Assembly: GCA_029465975.1 (NCBI GenBank)
Contig: CM055741.1
Span: forward strand, 8,702,861 to 8,766,860
Source of the DNA: Dallia pectoralis
Taxonomy: Eukaryota > Chordata > Actinopteri > Esociformes > Umbridae
Direction: 5' to 3'
Length of the DNA stretch: 64,000 nucleotides
Shown here: piece after piece, positions 1-12,980 of the stretch
Position numbering within the stretch: the stretch's first letter is position 1
Layout: each line of letters starts with the position of its first letter
Notes under the pieces: model-generated
What the model saw: only the letters and a program-made list of their open reading frames with translations
Told to the model about the DNA's origin: nothing
The model's database searches: none
Position numbers and translations under genes: made by a program

Positions 1-249
1 GTCTAGTCAGACGGTGACAGTTTCTCTCATCTCTGTTTCAATTACTCCTCTCATTAATTCTCTCCTGTCGCTTCTTTCTCCTCTCTGTCCCTCTCTCCTT
101 TCTCTCCCCCATTCCATAGCTTCTCCTCTGTTTTGTTGCCTATGTTAAAAGCTTTTCTGCAGCGGGAAGAAAGGATGCCGGGGAAAAAAACCTGAGAGAG
201 GAGATAGCAGATGTACTGTAGAGAGTGTCTTGCTGTTACTTTCTGCTGG

Positions 250-398
250 GTGTTAATGGAGAACCCACTTCCCTTCTCTCTCTACTCACTCTCCTCTCTC
301 CTCCTCTTCCTCCTGTTCTCTCTCACTCTTGCTCTTCTCTCTCCTGCTCTCCTTTTCTCCTCTCTCTCCTATTTTCCTCATCTCTCTGTTTGTCTCAG

Positions 399-433
<35 letters not shown>

Positions 434-522
434 GTCTCTCTCTCTCTATCTCTCTCTCTGTCTCTCTCTGTCTCTCTGTCTCTCTGTCTCTCTGTCTCTC
501 TGTCTCTCTGTCTCTCTGTCTC

Positions 523-559
<37 letters not shown>

Positions 560-698
560 GTCTCTCTGTCTCTCTCTCTGTCTCTCTCTCTGTCTCTCTC
601 TCTGTCTCTCTCTCTGTCTCTCTCTCTGTCTCTCTGTCTCTCTCTCTGTCTCTCTGTCTCTCTCTCTGTCTCTCTGTCTCTCTCTCTGTCTCTCTGTG

Positions 699-733
<35 letters not shown>

Positions 734-796
734 GTCTCTCTGTCTCTCTGTCTCTCTGTCTCTCTGTCTCTCTGTCTCTGTCTCTCTGTCTCTCTG

Positions 797-840
<44 letters not shown>

Positions 841-970
841 TCTCTCTGTCTCTCTGTCTCTCTGTCTCTCTCTCTGTCTCTCTCTCTGTCTCTCTCTCTG
901 TCTCTCTCTCTGTCTCTCTGTCTGTCTCTCTGTCTCTCTGTCTCTCTGTCTCTGTCTCTCTGTCTCTCTG

Positions 971-1033
<63 letters not shown>

Positions 1034-1088
1034 GTCTCTCTCTCTGTCTCTCTCTCTGTCTCTCTCTCTGTCTCTCTGTCTCTCTGCC
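250..1088. repeat. Long polypyrimidine (CT)n / (CTCTGT)n microsatellite
   Basis: About 700 bases from 394 consist almost only of CTCTCTGT-type units, preceded by a less regular CT-rich lead-in from about 250. One strand is nearly pure pyrimidine apart from the G of each TGT step; the other is GA-rich. Open frames of 290-400 codons on both strands here encode only Ser/Leu/Cys or Arg/Glu/Thr repeats and are not genes. Long mirror-like purine/pyrimidine tracts can form triplex DNA, which is an inference here. Confidence 0.95.
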
Positions 1089-1130
1089 TCACTGTGTCTC
1101 CATTAACAATAAACGTATTTGCCCCCCACC

Positions 1131-1330
1131 CCCACGAACTCCCCAACCCAAGTACACTCCCAACCTCACACACCACCGCCCCACACACACCCAACCCACA
1201 CACCCCACACACTATCACACCGCCGACGCCACACACACACCCAACACACACACTTCCACCCAACACTCATCCTCCCAACACACTACCGCTCCACCCACAC
1301 CCAACACACACACTCCCGACCCACACACCA
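1131..1330. repeat. Degenerate CA/CCA-rich tract
   Basis: About 200 bases of irregular CACACA, CCCAA and CCACAC words directly follow the CT tract, separated by about 40 unique bases. No fixed unit length is visible. It looks like an old, interrupted CA microsatellite. Confidence 0.8.
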
Positions 1331-2102
1331 AAGACAAGAGGGGGAAAGAGAGTGAGAGTGATGAGAATGGACGAGAGAGAGTGAGACAGATCACCCGTGG
1401 CTTTATCTGAATGCTACATCTGACCCCCCCCCTCATTGTGTCCTGTCCCGTTGTTCCTGCAGCCCAGTCCGTGAAGCGTTCTTCCTCTCCCCTTGTACTT
1501 CCCCACATGGATGTGAAACAGAACGGCCAGTCGACCCGGCTAAATAACTGCCCCAGTGAACAGCTTTAGCCAATCATGCCCGGGTGGATAAGCTGTAATC
1601 AATACTAGTCTACTCAGATGTGTGGTCGGCCCCTAATCCAGAATTTAAACTGATAGATCCTCATTTACCAGTGGATTATATGGTAAACCCAGGACGAGGT
1701 AATGCACTCAGTTTTACGAATGGATTAAAGACTGCCTAGCTTGGATTCTGACTGGAAACATGGTGGATTGAAATTAATAATTAAACCTAGTGTGTATGTC
1801 CAAGCATCTGGCCCTCCCACACACGTGTGTGTGTGTTCGTTCATTCGTGGCGACAGGATCGCATACGCACGCACACACGCGCGCACTCACACACCTGCAT
1901 GCGCAACAGGAAGCCCGCTCAGTTAGGCCACGCCCACTTCGATTTCAAAATATTACCCTGTGGGCGGGGCGTTTAATTAACGTTTCACGGATCAATGGAA
2001 CAATGCTCCCCTAATTATCAGTCTGGTTACCGGCGGCTTTCATGATACCTGGATTATGAGGGTTTACTGACACAGGGTGTATGTGGGTGCAAGAGGGCAG
2101 TA

Positions 2103-2104
<2 letters not shown>

Positions 2105-2146
<42 letters not shown>
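2105..2146. repeat. (TG)21 microsatellite
   Basis: An uninterrupted run of about 21 TG dinucleotides. It lies deep in an intron and no gene is affected. Confidence 0.97.
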
Positions 2147-2147
<1 letters not shown>

Positions 2148-5100
2148 ATGTGCATGACTAATTTGTCTGTCAGTGCCGCAGTTGAGCTCCTGTGGTGAGA
2201 TATGTCCACCTCATCAGTACCCGTTAGCGGGGGGAGGAGATGACAGAGGAGGAGAAGAAACGATAATGAGGAGATGAGGAGGCGTGTAGGCGTGGGGACT
2301 TTTGCCTGGACTAGGGAGGCGGGAGATCGAGGGGGCAGTTCAAGCGTGTTAGCCTGACAGTCTAGCCTGGAACACGCTTGCTTTGTTTTTGCTTTGCCTC
2401 GAGCGTCTGAAACAGCCGCTCCTCTAAATAGCAAAATGAACATTCATCAACATGAATGGCAGCACTTGAGGAGCTTTCAGAATGTACTTGCGAACACACA
2501 ATACGAGGTGCACATCACACACTGACTTCAGTTTTATCGGTTGTGGTCTTCAACCGACCTGGCATGAAGTGGCGACATGGGTACGTGACTCCAATAGAAG
2601 CTCTAAACTGAGTCAAGAGAACGAGGGGTGCCGTTCCTGTCCAAAGGCCACGGCTGCTCGCTCGGATTGAATTCTCCCACCGTGATCTCATTCGGCCGGG
2701 TCCACGTGTCCCTGTCTTCAAGGAGAATCAATCACATATTGAAAAGGGCAGACATTGAGGTTTGTGGATCTGTTCGAGTATCGACGGTTTGAGGTGAAGG
2801 GGGGGGGGGCGTTGGCGACATCTGCCAGTGAACATCGGTACTGCAACAGACATACTTCAGTCTGATGTCATTGTATTTTGAGGTACTCGAGCTACACAAT
2901 TCTAATGAAACGTCTATAAATTCTTCGTGATCTGTTGATACATTTGACATTGTTTCTTTCGAACATTGTCAGTCTTTGCCTTTAAGTTATTTTCATTTAC
3001 TCACAACCACAGTGTCATCCAACCATTAATACTTGTGATTTTTTTTCTCCAAAAAGGACGATATGGCAGAGATCATTGTCTCACCTCGAATCAACAAGGA
3101 GAAACACCTGCCTTGTGTCATCACATTTGTACTTTTTAACCGCTATGGCAGCACGGTCGTTCTGACAAAACGCCACAAGGGGGCACCGATCTCGCAACAA
3201 AGTACCTTGTTTAGAAGCACATTGGGAACAGCTGGTGGAACCCGGCGTGGGGCGCACAGCTGGAACCTGGTTCCGACGCAGCCTGTTCCCACTGCGGCTT
3301 CTAACTGCGGCAGTGAGGAAGCAGTCCCGTGGGGGGGGGGGTGTCTTTCTGAGACTAATGTGTCCGCTGTCTGTTTTTTTTTGTCAGTATTTATGTACAT
3401 TTTGGCTGAGAGGCTCTTCCTGTGAGAGATAGATTTCCCTATCTAAAGAGAATTCTTTCTGATGGTTTTCAGAAAAATAATCCTCTCCGACCATTTTTCT
3501 CTTCGTGACTTGAATCTTTGCAATTCTCGGTCGTTGATATTTCGGATTAATTGTTTGAACGAGGTCAACAGTAAAGTAGTTGTTTTCAAATTAAATTATA
3601 TTATTAGCCATTCCCGTTCTGAAGTGTCATCACCCACGTGTTTTGTTCCCAATGCTGATAGATCTTCCCCATTTCTCTGAGGGCCCGCTGTTATCAGTCA
3701 GCCAGTCTTCTTATCAGATTATAACTGAGAATTCCCTGGTTTAAGTAATTGGTCAGTTTTCGAGGCCTCTCCACAGGATATGACTAAGTAGCTAAAATTG
3801 TCCCTGGTTTTGGTGCAAAGCTCAAGGCTAACAGACTGGGCCTTTTGGCTAATTAGAAACCCACAGGAGGGGGTGGGGGTTGGGATTGAAGCGGTGGGGG
3901 GCTGGGGGTGTTGGAGGTGAGGCAGTGTTTTGGGGGTTGATTGGGTATTAATGTGTATGACGCGTGTATCCACTGAGAGGAGTAGGTCGTGAGCAGCAGA
4001 GGAAGCTTAATTTTAATTTCAAAAATCGTGGATACCAGATTTGTGTCGAATATATATAAATATGTTTGTATTTCATGCAAACAGGTGATTAAGGCACCCC
4101 CCCCCACCGCCACCAACTGGGGTCTGAAGACGCAGTTGAACTGGCGCCTGATAACAGGGGGGGAGTTTATGTGTTGGGGATTTGGTACCCGTTTGGTGGG
4201 AGGTCCGGGGGGGGAGAGATTAATTTGGACGGGTGCACATTTGCCCTCAAATCGCCAGGTTTCCATTGTGACTAATTAACAGACGGCGTCGTGCTATTAG
4301 CTAAAGACCCCCATGGATTTTCTCCGTCTGCCTTTGCCAGTCACACTGCCAATAATAAACAGATTGCTTTGTTTGTTGTCACTCCCTCAACCCCCGATTC
4401 AACGGGAACTCTGATCGACAGATGTGAAGAGTCGAGGCGAAGCGATACTTCTGTCCGCTACGTTGTTTGTCCCACGACTGGTCAGGACTGGGCAAGTTTC
4501 AGGGGTCAGTTGTAATATTTGTGAAAAGCTTATTCCGAATCCTTCAGATGGATGGGCTCAGAGCCAACCCACGATGCATCTGTTCCTGCACCGTCGTCGG
4601 TGTACTCCGCAAGGCTTAGACGCGTGGCCTCTTCGTAGCCGGGGGTTTTCGTCTTGATATTGCATTTTAGCGTGTTTTTTAATATAATCGCTTTATATCC
4701 AATTCCTCTTAAATTCACATATTTCCGTCTTTGGGCATTCGATTCATCCTGACTGAAACCTTTTCTTCCAGTCGGACTTTTGACGTATTTATCAGACGGT
4801 GCCATAACCCAATCTGCCGTCTGTGTTCGTGAGCAGATCCCATAAACAAATCATTTCTCTCCTGTCACGTGTCACTGTGCTCCCAGCCCATGTCCTCTTC
4901 ACTGGTCCTGAGACAAGCTTGTGTGCTATTACCAGGAGGCACCTTAGGACTCAATAAAGTTGGGCTGTTTTGACTTCAGTTATTCCCCCACGTCCTGGTG
5001 GTGTTGTTCAATATACATTTTCCTTAACTTAAGCATATCTCTCTTCACTGGTCAGAAGATGAAAGCTGCCCACCACGGCCCGTTGGGGAGAGGGTTATTT

Positions 5101-7200
5101 GGACCTCTGGTACACGGGTCACAAACCAGAACCCTTGTCACCTTTCTTCCATCTCCTCTCTAATGTCTTGCAGATGTCTTCCTAAAATCCCCTGTCTCCC
5201 AGTCCTGTTGACTTAATGTTTGCTAAACAGCCAGGCCAATGACCCCTGTCAATAAGTTTATCTAAATAATACATATATATATATATATACATTTCCGTTC
5301 TCCCTGAGCTTGTTCTGGGTGTGCGATCTCCCACTCGGACTCAACAACTAAACTACCGGATTTACAGTTGGACCCAAATATGCACACGCTTATGATTCAG
5401 GCGTGTTTATAAAACATTCCTATGGGATTTTCTCCGTAAACCAAGAACAGCAGACATTGTTTAACCGTCTCCATGGTTGTAGACTACAGAAAAAGTGCTT
5501 TTCAGCCTGCGGCTGACTTGACCAAAAATAACCCTCACAAGAACACACAGCCGGAGGCTTTTAATATGCGCGACTAATGGTGTCATGTCGTTAAATAAAT
5601 GAATACAACATTCGTATTTGCATTGTGTTCGTGCATTGCATTGCAACTGGGGGGGGCTTACAGTTAGGCTGTTCTGATTGGACTGCGGAATTCTACTCAG
5701 AGAACACTTTGATTGGATACTTGAGAACCAACAGCGCAATTGATGCTTTGTTTTCCACACTGTAGCAACACAAATGAGTCACATTTTTGTTGTTTTACTT
5801 ACTAAACGTACAGCATGATTCGGAATTGTAATATATGTATATAGTTCATGTATATACTGTTGCTGTGTGCACTTTTAAGCAGGAAGGGACAGATCACGCG
5901 CACAAGTGATCACGAGGGACTTCACGGAGCCTTCGGGGAAAACCTCTGGCGAGACAGCATTTTTTTACCTTACTTTTGATTTAGCATTTACTAAAAAAAC
6001 CTAGACACAAGGTGTTAAAATAGCCTAGAGACGACACACACAGCTCTCCACTTTCATCTGGTATATATCTGGCACCGAATACCACAAGGGCCGCACCAAC
6101 ACAATGCAAATAACGCAAATGTGTATTTCTTTTTTAATTCATTGAATAAAACAGCACACTCAGTCCCCTGTAACAGGTACGTTCAGACGGTGTTGTGCTT
6201 TAATGTTTCGTGTGCTCACGATTACGGCTTCTCTCTGCTGTTTAGGTTTCCACTGTAACCCTGGAAACCTTCCTGATGGGGTGATATCATTTTAAAGGGC
6301 CTGGTAGCCTAGTGCCAGCTAGCCACGATCACAAATGTGTTGTAAACCCTGTTGTTAAGACGTATGTGTTCGTCCGGTCCAATCCCAGTCATCCAGTTAA
6401 ATGTTTGACGCCAGGGAGCTCTGATAACCAGACGGGCTTAACCGGACCACGCCAACAGTACTGTGTGGACTGTAGTGTAGTGTGTTTAGAACATTGGCTA
6501 AATAACATATTAGGTTATTTAATGTGCAGTTTTAGAAATATAGATCCGTGTGTAGTCGAGTACCGGAAATGTCAGACATCTCCACAACCAATGACGTAGG
6601 GGATGCCGGCGGCGTTCCCAGCGTTCCCAGAGACAGACAGCCGAGGACAGAGGAAGCGGAAATGCCCCAAGAAAATCTCCCACTAGCTGGTGCACGCCGT
6701 CTCGTTGCCCCAAATTCTTTCCATAGAAAAGCCTTTTCTGAGTGAAGCCTGCCTGTCGTCATCCCGGTCACAGCGGCTTTAGTTCTTCTTTTATCCAGAG
6801 GGCATTCTTCTCCCGGTGCCTCGCGGCCAGAGAGCGGACCAGAGCCGGCCCGGTCACAACGGACAGTGTTCCGGACCATTAGAAGTGACCTCACCAGGGG
6901 CCGGCCGGACCAACATAAGGCCTTTATTGACGATTTGTCCTCAGCGGAGAGCCACAGCCACAAAGAGGCTAATTGAGGCAGGGACAGTGGGACAGTGACA
7001 CTGAATGGGCTGTAGTGTCCCGGTGCCGCCGGGGGGGGATACCGGGAGACTGGAGACTTCGGATTTGCCTTGTGATCTCCTAGGTGAAGTGTCAGTGTGT
7101 GTTTGTCGACTGTATGGGACAATCGTTTCACTTTAAAACGCCGCTGACTGTATGGAGTTGTCGTGATGCTGCAGCCAAGTGTCCGGCTGTTGTTTCTGCA

Positions 7201-7430
7201 TTACACACACACACCTACACATGTACATACACACAGACACACACACCTACACATAGATACACACAGACACACACACCTACACATACATACACACAGACAC
7301 ACACACCTACACATACATACACACAGACACACACACCTACACATAGATACACACAGACACACACACCTACACATACATACACACAGACACACACACCTAC
7401 ACATATACATACACACAGACACACACAGTA
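7201..7430. repeat. 30-bp CA-rich minisatellite, about 7.5 copies
   Basis: A unit made of ACACAGACACACACACC followed by TACACATACATAC repeats every 30 bases. The copies differ only in a few bases (CATACATAC or CATAGATAC). Because 30 is a multiple of three, several frames stay open on both strands, giving Thr/His or Cys/Val repeats with no coding meaning. Confidence 0.95.
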
Positions 7431-8823
7431 TCACACACAAACAAGCTTATATTTTCAAATCACTCTCCACTTCAGTCAGCAAATACTTTAAGGTCATACT
7501 TACTTGATATACTGTGCCACCAACCCCCACCTTCCCAGCTCTTAAACCTCTGACTTTAATATACCACAATATATTATACTGTACTTCCTCTATATGTACA
7601 TTTTAACCTTTGACCTTAAGGCCATATATTATACTGTACTGCATATATGCATGTAGACCCCCTCGCCTTGCCCCACACACTCTACCAGATGAATGTTCCA
7701 GACTCTTTGCTGAGTGGTATCAGGCGTTTAATGGAGGTCACAGGTCTCCAGTCACTCCCCGGTTTTCTAGTGCTGCTGTCTGTATACCAGTCTTCAGTCC
7801 GGGCTGCATGCTTGCTAAACTACAGACGCACACTGAAAGTAATAGGTTGACCTACAGCCGTCTACAGACATTACACAGTGAACGAGTGGGAATGGAACTG
7901 ACTGTACAAAAGGAGATTTGACAGAAAATGTACGACGCGAAATTCAGTACGATGAATGAGGACAGAAAGTGGCTAATGCTAATAGCATCGGCTATGTGCT
8001 GTACAGAGAGTGCCAGGACAGGTTAGATGTGGAGGAGTGCAAACTACTTTAATAGGGTACTGTTTTGGATGGATATTATACTGCAGTTTCTGTACCATTA
8101 GTATTTTGGTGTAGTTGTGTTCTTCTATAAAGGACTCAATATCCACAAAGTGTCTTTCAGTGGTTGGCGCGGTAACTTGAAAGGGAAGGGAGGTGGGGAG
8201 TACATTTGGTGGTGTGTGGTGCATTGTGGGTCCGCATCTCGAAGCACAATGACAGAAGGAACTTAACACAACACGGAGGCGCTAAGGAGAGCAGTCTGGT
8301 CTGGTTCTGTTTATCTCCTTGTCTTAGCTGTAGCTTTACCCAGTAATCCATTACGCTAAAAGGTTTTAACAGATCCTCCCTCTGAGCGAGAGATAGGTCC
8401 CCCATTCAACGACAAAGACGGAACAGACAGAAAGGAGGAGGAGAGGATGGAGGGAGTCAGGGTGGAAGGAAAGGAAAGGGGAGGGAGGCAGAGAGGATGC
8501 TGGTACCCTTTCAAGAATCACATGATTATGTTGTCAATTGTCCATACTGTTAACTGGCTCCCTCCCTCTCTCTCTCTCTCTCTCCCTCTCCGATGCTCTT
8601 TCTCTCTCATCCTCTTACACACACTCATTCACTCCCTCCTCTGTCATGCACAAACACACACACACAGGCCTCACTACACTACTGTGTGCAGGCTGATCTC
8701 TGTGCGTGTTTGTGTGTGTACACGTTAATGAGGCTGAAGAGTGACAGACGCTCCGCCTGATTCTCTGCCAAGGTTCCGCTGCCCATCGTCTCTCACCATG
8801 TCCCTCTGTTGCTTTTTTTTCAG

Positions 8824-8852
8824 GGACTACGGATCGTCCAAGCGCAAATCCG
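8824..8852 (+). CDS. sh3pxd2a: TKS5 exon (29 nt) after the PX domain
   Basis: This 29-base exon is flanked by a T-rich acceptor ending CAG and a GTAAGG donor. Its first base completes a Glu codon from an upstream exon outside the window; it then encodes DYGSSKRKS and the first base of a Val codon. The same peptide follows the PX domain in vertebrate TKS5, and the next exon continues it exactly. It is the most 5' coding exon I can identify here. Its length is not a multiple of three, so skipping would break the frame and it is probably constitutive. TKS5 is a membrane-recruited scaffold, phosphorylated by Src, that organises podosomes and invadopodia. Confidence 0.88.
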
Positions 8853-11205
8853 GTAAGGGCGCCGTCTTCTGACTACCATGTGTTCTGTTATTTGCACTGA
8901 CGCTGTATATTGCTGTTGTGTATTACTGTATGCTGGTGTCGTGGGTCGTGGGATATTAGAGGGCTCGTCCGGTACACTTTTATGGGTGAACGTCTGAGCT
9001 CCGACTGTTCGTCGAGCTGTCATCTTGCACTTAATGACCTGTCATTGTGTTCAATACTTCTTGTAATATTTTCTCTGTGTTAATTCACGTTTCTGTCAAT
9101 GAGGGGTTTTGTTTGCATGTCCAAGTACAGACCAGAGCAGATCGACAGCTGCCCGGCATTTTCAGAACGATCCCTCTGTCCAGCCTCGCCTTGTGCCCCG
9201 GGTGGGGTCGGCGAATGTCTTAAAACCTCCCGGGGAGTTCTCAAGAAGGACATCGGCTATTGTTCCATATTTCAGGATTAGTACTTTCGTTGGAGGGAGC
9301 GAGGGTGCATTCCATTGAAATGGTGCTGATTCCGACTTCAGACATCTTATTGCGCTAGCCTGGTTTGCGTGTTAGAAATGCCTGCTCACTCTTAACTCTG
9401 CAGGTGTGTCTCAATGACATTGGTTTACCAAAATTGTGCTAAAATTGGGTACATTGACTTACCTTTTGTTTATTAGACAATGCAGAGCTAAATGTTTGTC
9501 ATTTTGGGTGGCTGGATAAATAACTTTTCTTTTCGCCCATAGACTTCTTTACTATTCAGACAAACATTGGATTTTTTTTGTATGGATGACCAACACCTTT
9601 AAGAGCCATCTTTCCCACCAAATGGATTCTGTGCATTTTAAATAACAAATTGCAGGAAATGCAATTTTCGGCTGTTCTACTGTTCAACTTTTTGATTACT
9701 GCCCATATCAAAGCAGTTTCTGTTTATGTCCTGATTGCTTTTATTGCCATGCATTAAGAGGGATTTTTGAAGTGATATTATACAGAACATTTGATTTAGT
9801 TTGTCAGAAACATTCTCACTTTACATTTTAATCTGTTGTTTTTTAAAACGGTGTCGACTTGCTTGAGTAATGTTTGGTTTGATTCGAATTAGTTGTCTCG
9901 ACAGCTGTTAATCAGTGTCAATCATAACCACAAACGTAACCGACACTTTGTATTGAGGATTAGCATGCCTTTGCATTAACCCAGTATAACCCTTTCAACT
10001 TCAGGTTTGCTAATGCCCTGAATGAGATCACATCTTTTCCATTTATTCAATGCATATTCTATAAACAGAATCCTAATTCGATTGCGTTAAGATTGGGTCG
10101 CTTTTAAGGACAGCCATGACATTTGTGCTTTCCTGTTTCCTGTGTTGTTGCTCCCTTCAGTTTAGCTTTTAACATCGTGTTGTATCCTACAATACGATGA
10201 CACAAACCGAAGTCGGACCTGATGATTGTAGATGAACCTTGGCGAGTTCCCTCAGAGAATCTGGTGCTTTTGTCTGACATCGGCCTGGGATCTTATGTTC
10301 TGCACTGGTTGTCATCGGATCTAAATGATCCTCTAGTGATCAAATGTTTGCTTGAGTACATCTGTCAAGTTCTCCGTGCCCTTTGCTTTGTGTACAGCTT
10401 TGGTCGGTTCTCCTGTTAAGCCTGTTATACGTATTTCCAGATGACCAGACAAGGGAAAGCAATTCCCAATTATAGACTATTTTCTAATTTGTAAATTGAA
10501 TGAAAATGAAAACAGTCTGGTCGTTTGTTCTCAACGTGAAATCCCAGACTCTACCTTAGCATGAATTCCCTGGAGGGGGGGAGGAGAGTTGACTCTTATC
10601 TGTGATTTGGAATAAATACATAACCTGATAGGAGGGTTACCGTTGTTTGTAAGCCTTTTTCCGGATGTAAGCAGCAGGCTAGAGGGGCAGAGTTAGCCTA
10701 GCACTAGCTTGTGTTTACATTACCGTCTGCATTTTTCCATATCTGGAATGCAGCGAGAAATATAGATTTAGTTGCAGGCGACAGCGGGTCACTACACCGA
10801 CTGATTCAAGATTACAAGAATCCCTCGCTCAGCTGTTTGTTCAGCGCCTGACTGTTTCCGTCAACATTTACGCAACTGCCCTTTCGTCCAATTTTGCTCA
10901 AGACAACCTGACATTTTCTTTTTTCGCTTATCTACCGATCGATCCCTCCAGTAAGTTGCACGGTTCCGGTTGCCGGGTTGCATGTGAGGTCCAGATGCTT
11001 TCAGCTAGACATGTTTTTAAATGTTTTCTTGTAAGCTTTTGAACTAATTGCTCGGCGTGATACATTGGGAATAGATGAGCAGTGGAGAGAGGAGACGAAC
11101 TAGCGATTCGAAAATTAGTGAAATAACAGGCAAGATAACTTAGGCGTTCAAATTTTATCCTTGGAAGTTGTGACCATAAGCAAGTATTTGGAGTCAGCTG
11201 AGAAC

Positions 11206-11803
11206 TGACTCATTATACCAGTTACAGAAGAATGACTCACTATACCAGTGAGAGGAGAATGACTCACTATACCAGTGAGAGGAGAATGACTCACTATACC
11301 AGTGAGAGGAGAATGACTCACTATACCAGTGAGAGGAGAATGACTCACTATACCAGTGAGAGGAGAATGACTCACTATACCAGTGAGAGGAGAATGACTC
11401 ACTATACCAGTGAGAGGAGAATGACTCACTATACCAGTGAGAGGAGAATGACTCACTATACCAGTGAGAGGAGAATGACTCACTATACCAGTGAGAGGAG
11501 AATGACTCACTATACCAGTGAGAGGAGAATGACTCACTATACCAGTGAGAGGAGAATTACTCACTATACCAGTGAGAGGAGAATGACTCACTATACCAGT
11601 GAGAGGAGAATGACTCACTATACCAGTGAGAGGAGAATGACTCACTATACCAGTGAGAGGAGAATGACTCACTATACCAGTGAGAGGAGAATGACTCACT
11701 ATACCAGTGAGAGGAGAATGACTCACTATACCAGTGAGAGGAGAATGACTCACTATACCAGTGAGAGGAGAATTACTCACTATACCAGTGAGAGGAGAAT
11801 ACT
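11206..11803. repeat. 27-bp minisatellite, about 22 copies, each with a hairpin and usually an AP-1 heptamer
   Basis: The unit is AATGACTCACTATACCAG followed by TGAGAGGAG, 27 bases. It starts with a diverged copy at 11206 and runs to about 11803. TGACTCA recurs every 27 bases; two copies (near 11557 and 11773) have TTACTCA instead. Each regular unit also contains CTCACT...AGTGAG, a perfect 6-bp inverted repeat around a 5-base loop. Copies are almost identical, which points to recent expansion or homogenisation. Long open frames on both strands (9-residue repeats) are by-products of the 27-base period. Confidence 0.97.
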
Positions 11804-11850
11804 TGCTAGTAGGCTAGTGGAATCATCATAGAAACCTTAAAGGAATTAGG

Positions 11851-11966
11851 GTGTGTGTGCGTGGGTGTGTGTGTACGTGTACGTGTGTGTGTGTGTGTGC
11901 GTGTGTGTGCGCGTGTGTGTGCGCGTGTGTGTGCGCGTGTGTGTGCGCGTGCGTGCGCGTGCGCGT

Positions 11967-12002
<36 letters not shown>

Positions 12003-12008
12003 GTGCAC
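11851..12008. repeat. Alternating purine-pyrimidine (GT/GC)n tract
   Basis: About 150 bases of GTGTGT mixed with GCGCGT, GCGTGC and a GTACGT stretch. Almost every step is purine-pyrimidine, and the central part is rich in CG steps (about 11900-11970). Such sequence is the classic substrate for left-handed Z-DNA under supercoiling; whether it forms here is inference. Confidence 0.93.
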
Positions 12009-12980
12009 AGACAGGCTATATTTTCTCTAGTTAATATCAATCAGATGTTGAGTGCTGTGTTGAAAGCAGCGTCTCCTCTCACTATCTGGGTTTGGTTTGG
12101 GTGGGGGGTGTATGTTAACTGCTGTTTGCCAGCTGACCCGGGTCACTCTGTAAGCCTCCCTAAGGGACTAGCATGGGGGAGAAGAGAGAGGCAAGATTTG
12201 AATGTGGTGGAGTGTGAGTGGAAGGGCTGGAGGTTGGGTTGAGGGTGGAGGTCAGGTGGAGGTGGAGGTGGGTTACTGTGTTTGGTCCAGAGACTTCACA
12301 TGGTGTTCTGGTGTTGGGCCTGTTTCCTCCTAGCACAGTGGTTTCAGGGATTCTGCGATCACATTCTGTACTCGGTTGGATTGTTTTCGGCAGTCATCTG
12401 ATTGCGTGCTGTTTTGGTTGTTCCCAACTCCTCATGTTAGTCATGTTGCTTGTTTCTGGCCGGCCCAGGCAGCCCTGATTCGGGGGTGCCCGCCCAGGTA
12501 ACAGAATGTTTTCACACAGCTCTTTTCCGAGAACCGCTATAGTTTGGACAGGAAATTGAAAAATGGAAACCTAATAGATAACAACGAGGACCCCTGTGTT
12601 GATGGGGACGGACGGACACACACACACACACACACACTGGCACGCAACGTTTAATTTCCTGACGGTAGCTTGAATGTTTGGGCTGTGTTTGTCGAGGGGA
12701 GCTCAGGATTGGCCGATGCCCCCCCCCACCTCTCAACATTCCATGAGGTTGAAAACGGGATGGATGGAGGAAGGGGTGTGTGCCTGAAAATATGGGGTCA
12801 ACACAGAATGATGCAGGGATTGGTCAATTGTTTTGTTACAATTTCTATTTGCTAGTCTGGTTTAGAAAGATGTCGTCCCTGTTCCTTTCTTCACTCTGTA
12901 ACCACCCTGGCTGTCATGTAGTGTTTCACAACTGCACCAATATGGATTGAGTTAAAATACTCTCACTGGAAGTAAAAAAC

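Larger units (their letters stand above)
1..8823 (+). other. sh3pxd2a: sh3pxd2a intron upstream of the first visible exon (partial)
   Basis: No coding exon is recognisable here. In particular I could not find the PX-domain exon that should end two bases into a Glu codon just before the exon at 8824. The stretch holds a long CT-rich tract, CA-rich and GT microsatellites, a 30-bp minisatellite and otherwise unique sequence. Around 6560-7020 there is a moderately GC-rich, non-repetitive block that could be regulatory, but nothing in it proves this. The intron ends in a strong polypyrimidine tract and AG at 8822-8823. Confidence 0.7.

Noticed and set aside
211..1410. Long Ser/Leu- or Arg/Glu-rich open frames on both strands
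   Set aside because: They are translations of the CT microsatellite, with no domain, splice signal or varied composition.
1455..1569. Acceptor-like TTCCTGCAG followed by 34 open codons (QSVKRSSSPLVL to a stop)
   Set aside because: Good acceptor but no homology that I can recognise, no partner donor, and the phase cannot be tested; chance is likely in a long intron.
3063..3425. 120-codon open frame starting MAEIIVSPRINKEK
   Set aside because: No family resemblance, no splice or promoter context, and an opposing open frame across the same bases.
11206..11803. CRISPR-like array of regular direct repeats with palindromes
   Set aside because: Units are directly adjacent with no unique spacers, and the genome is vertebrate.
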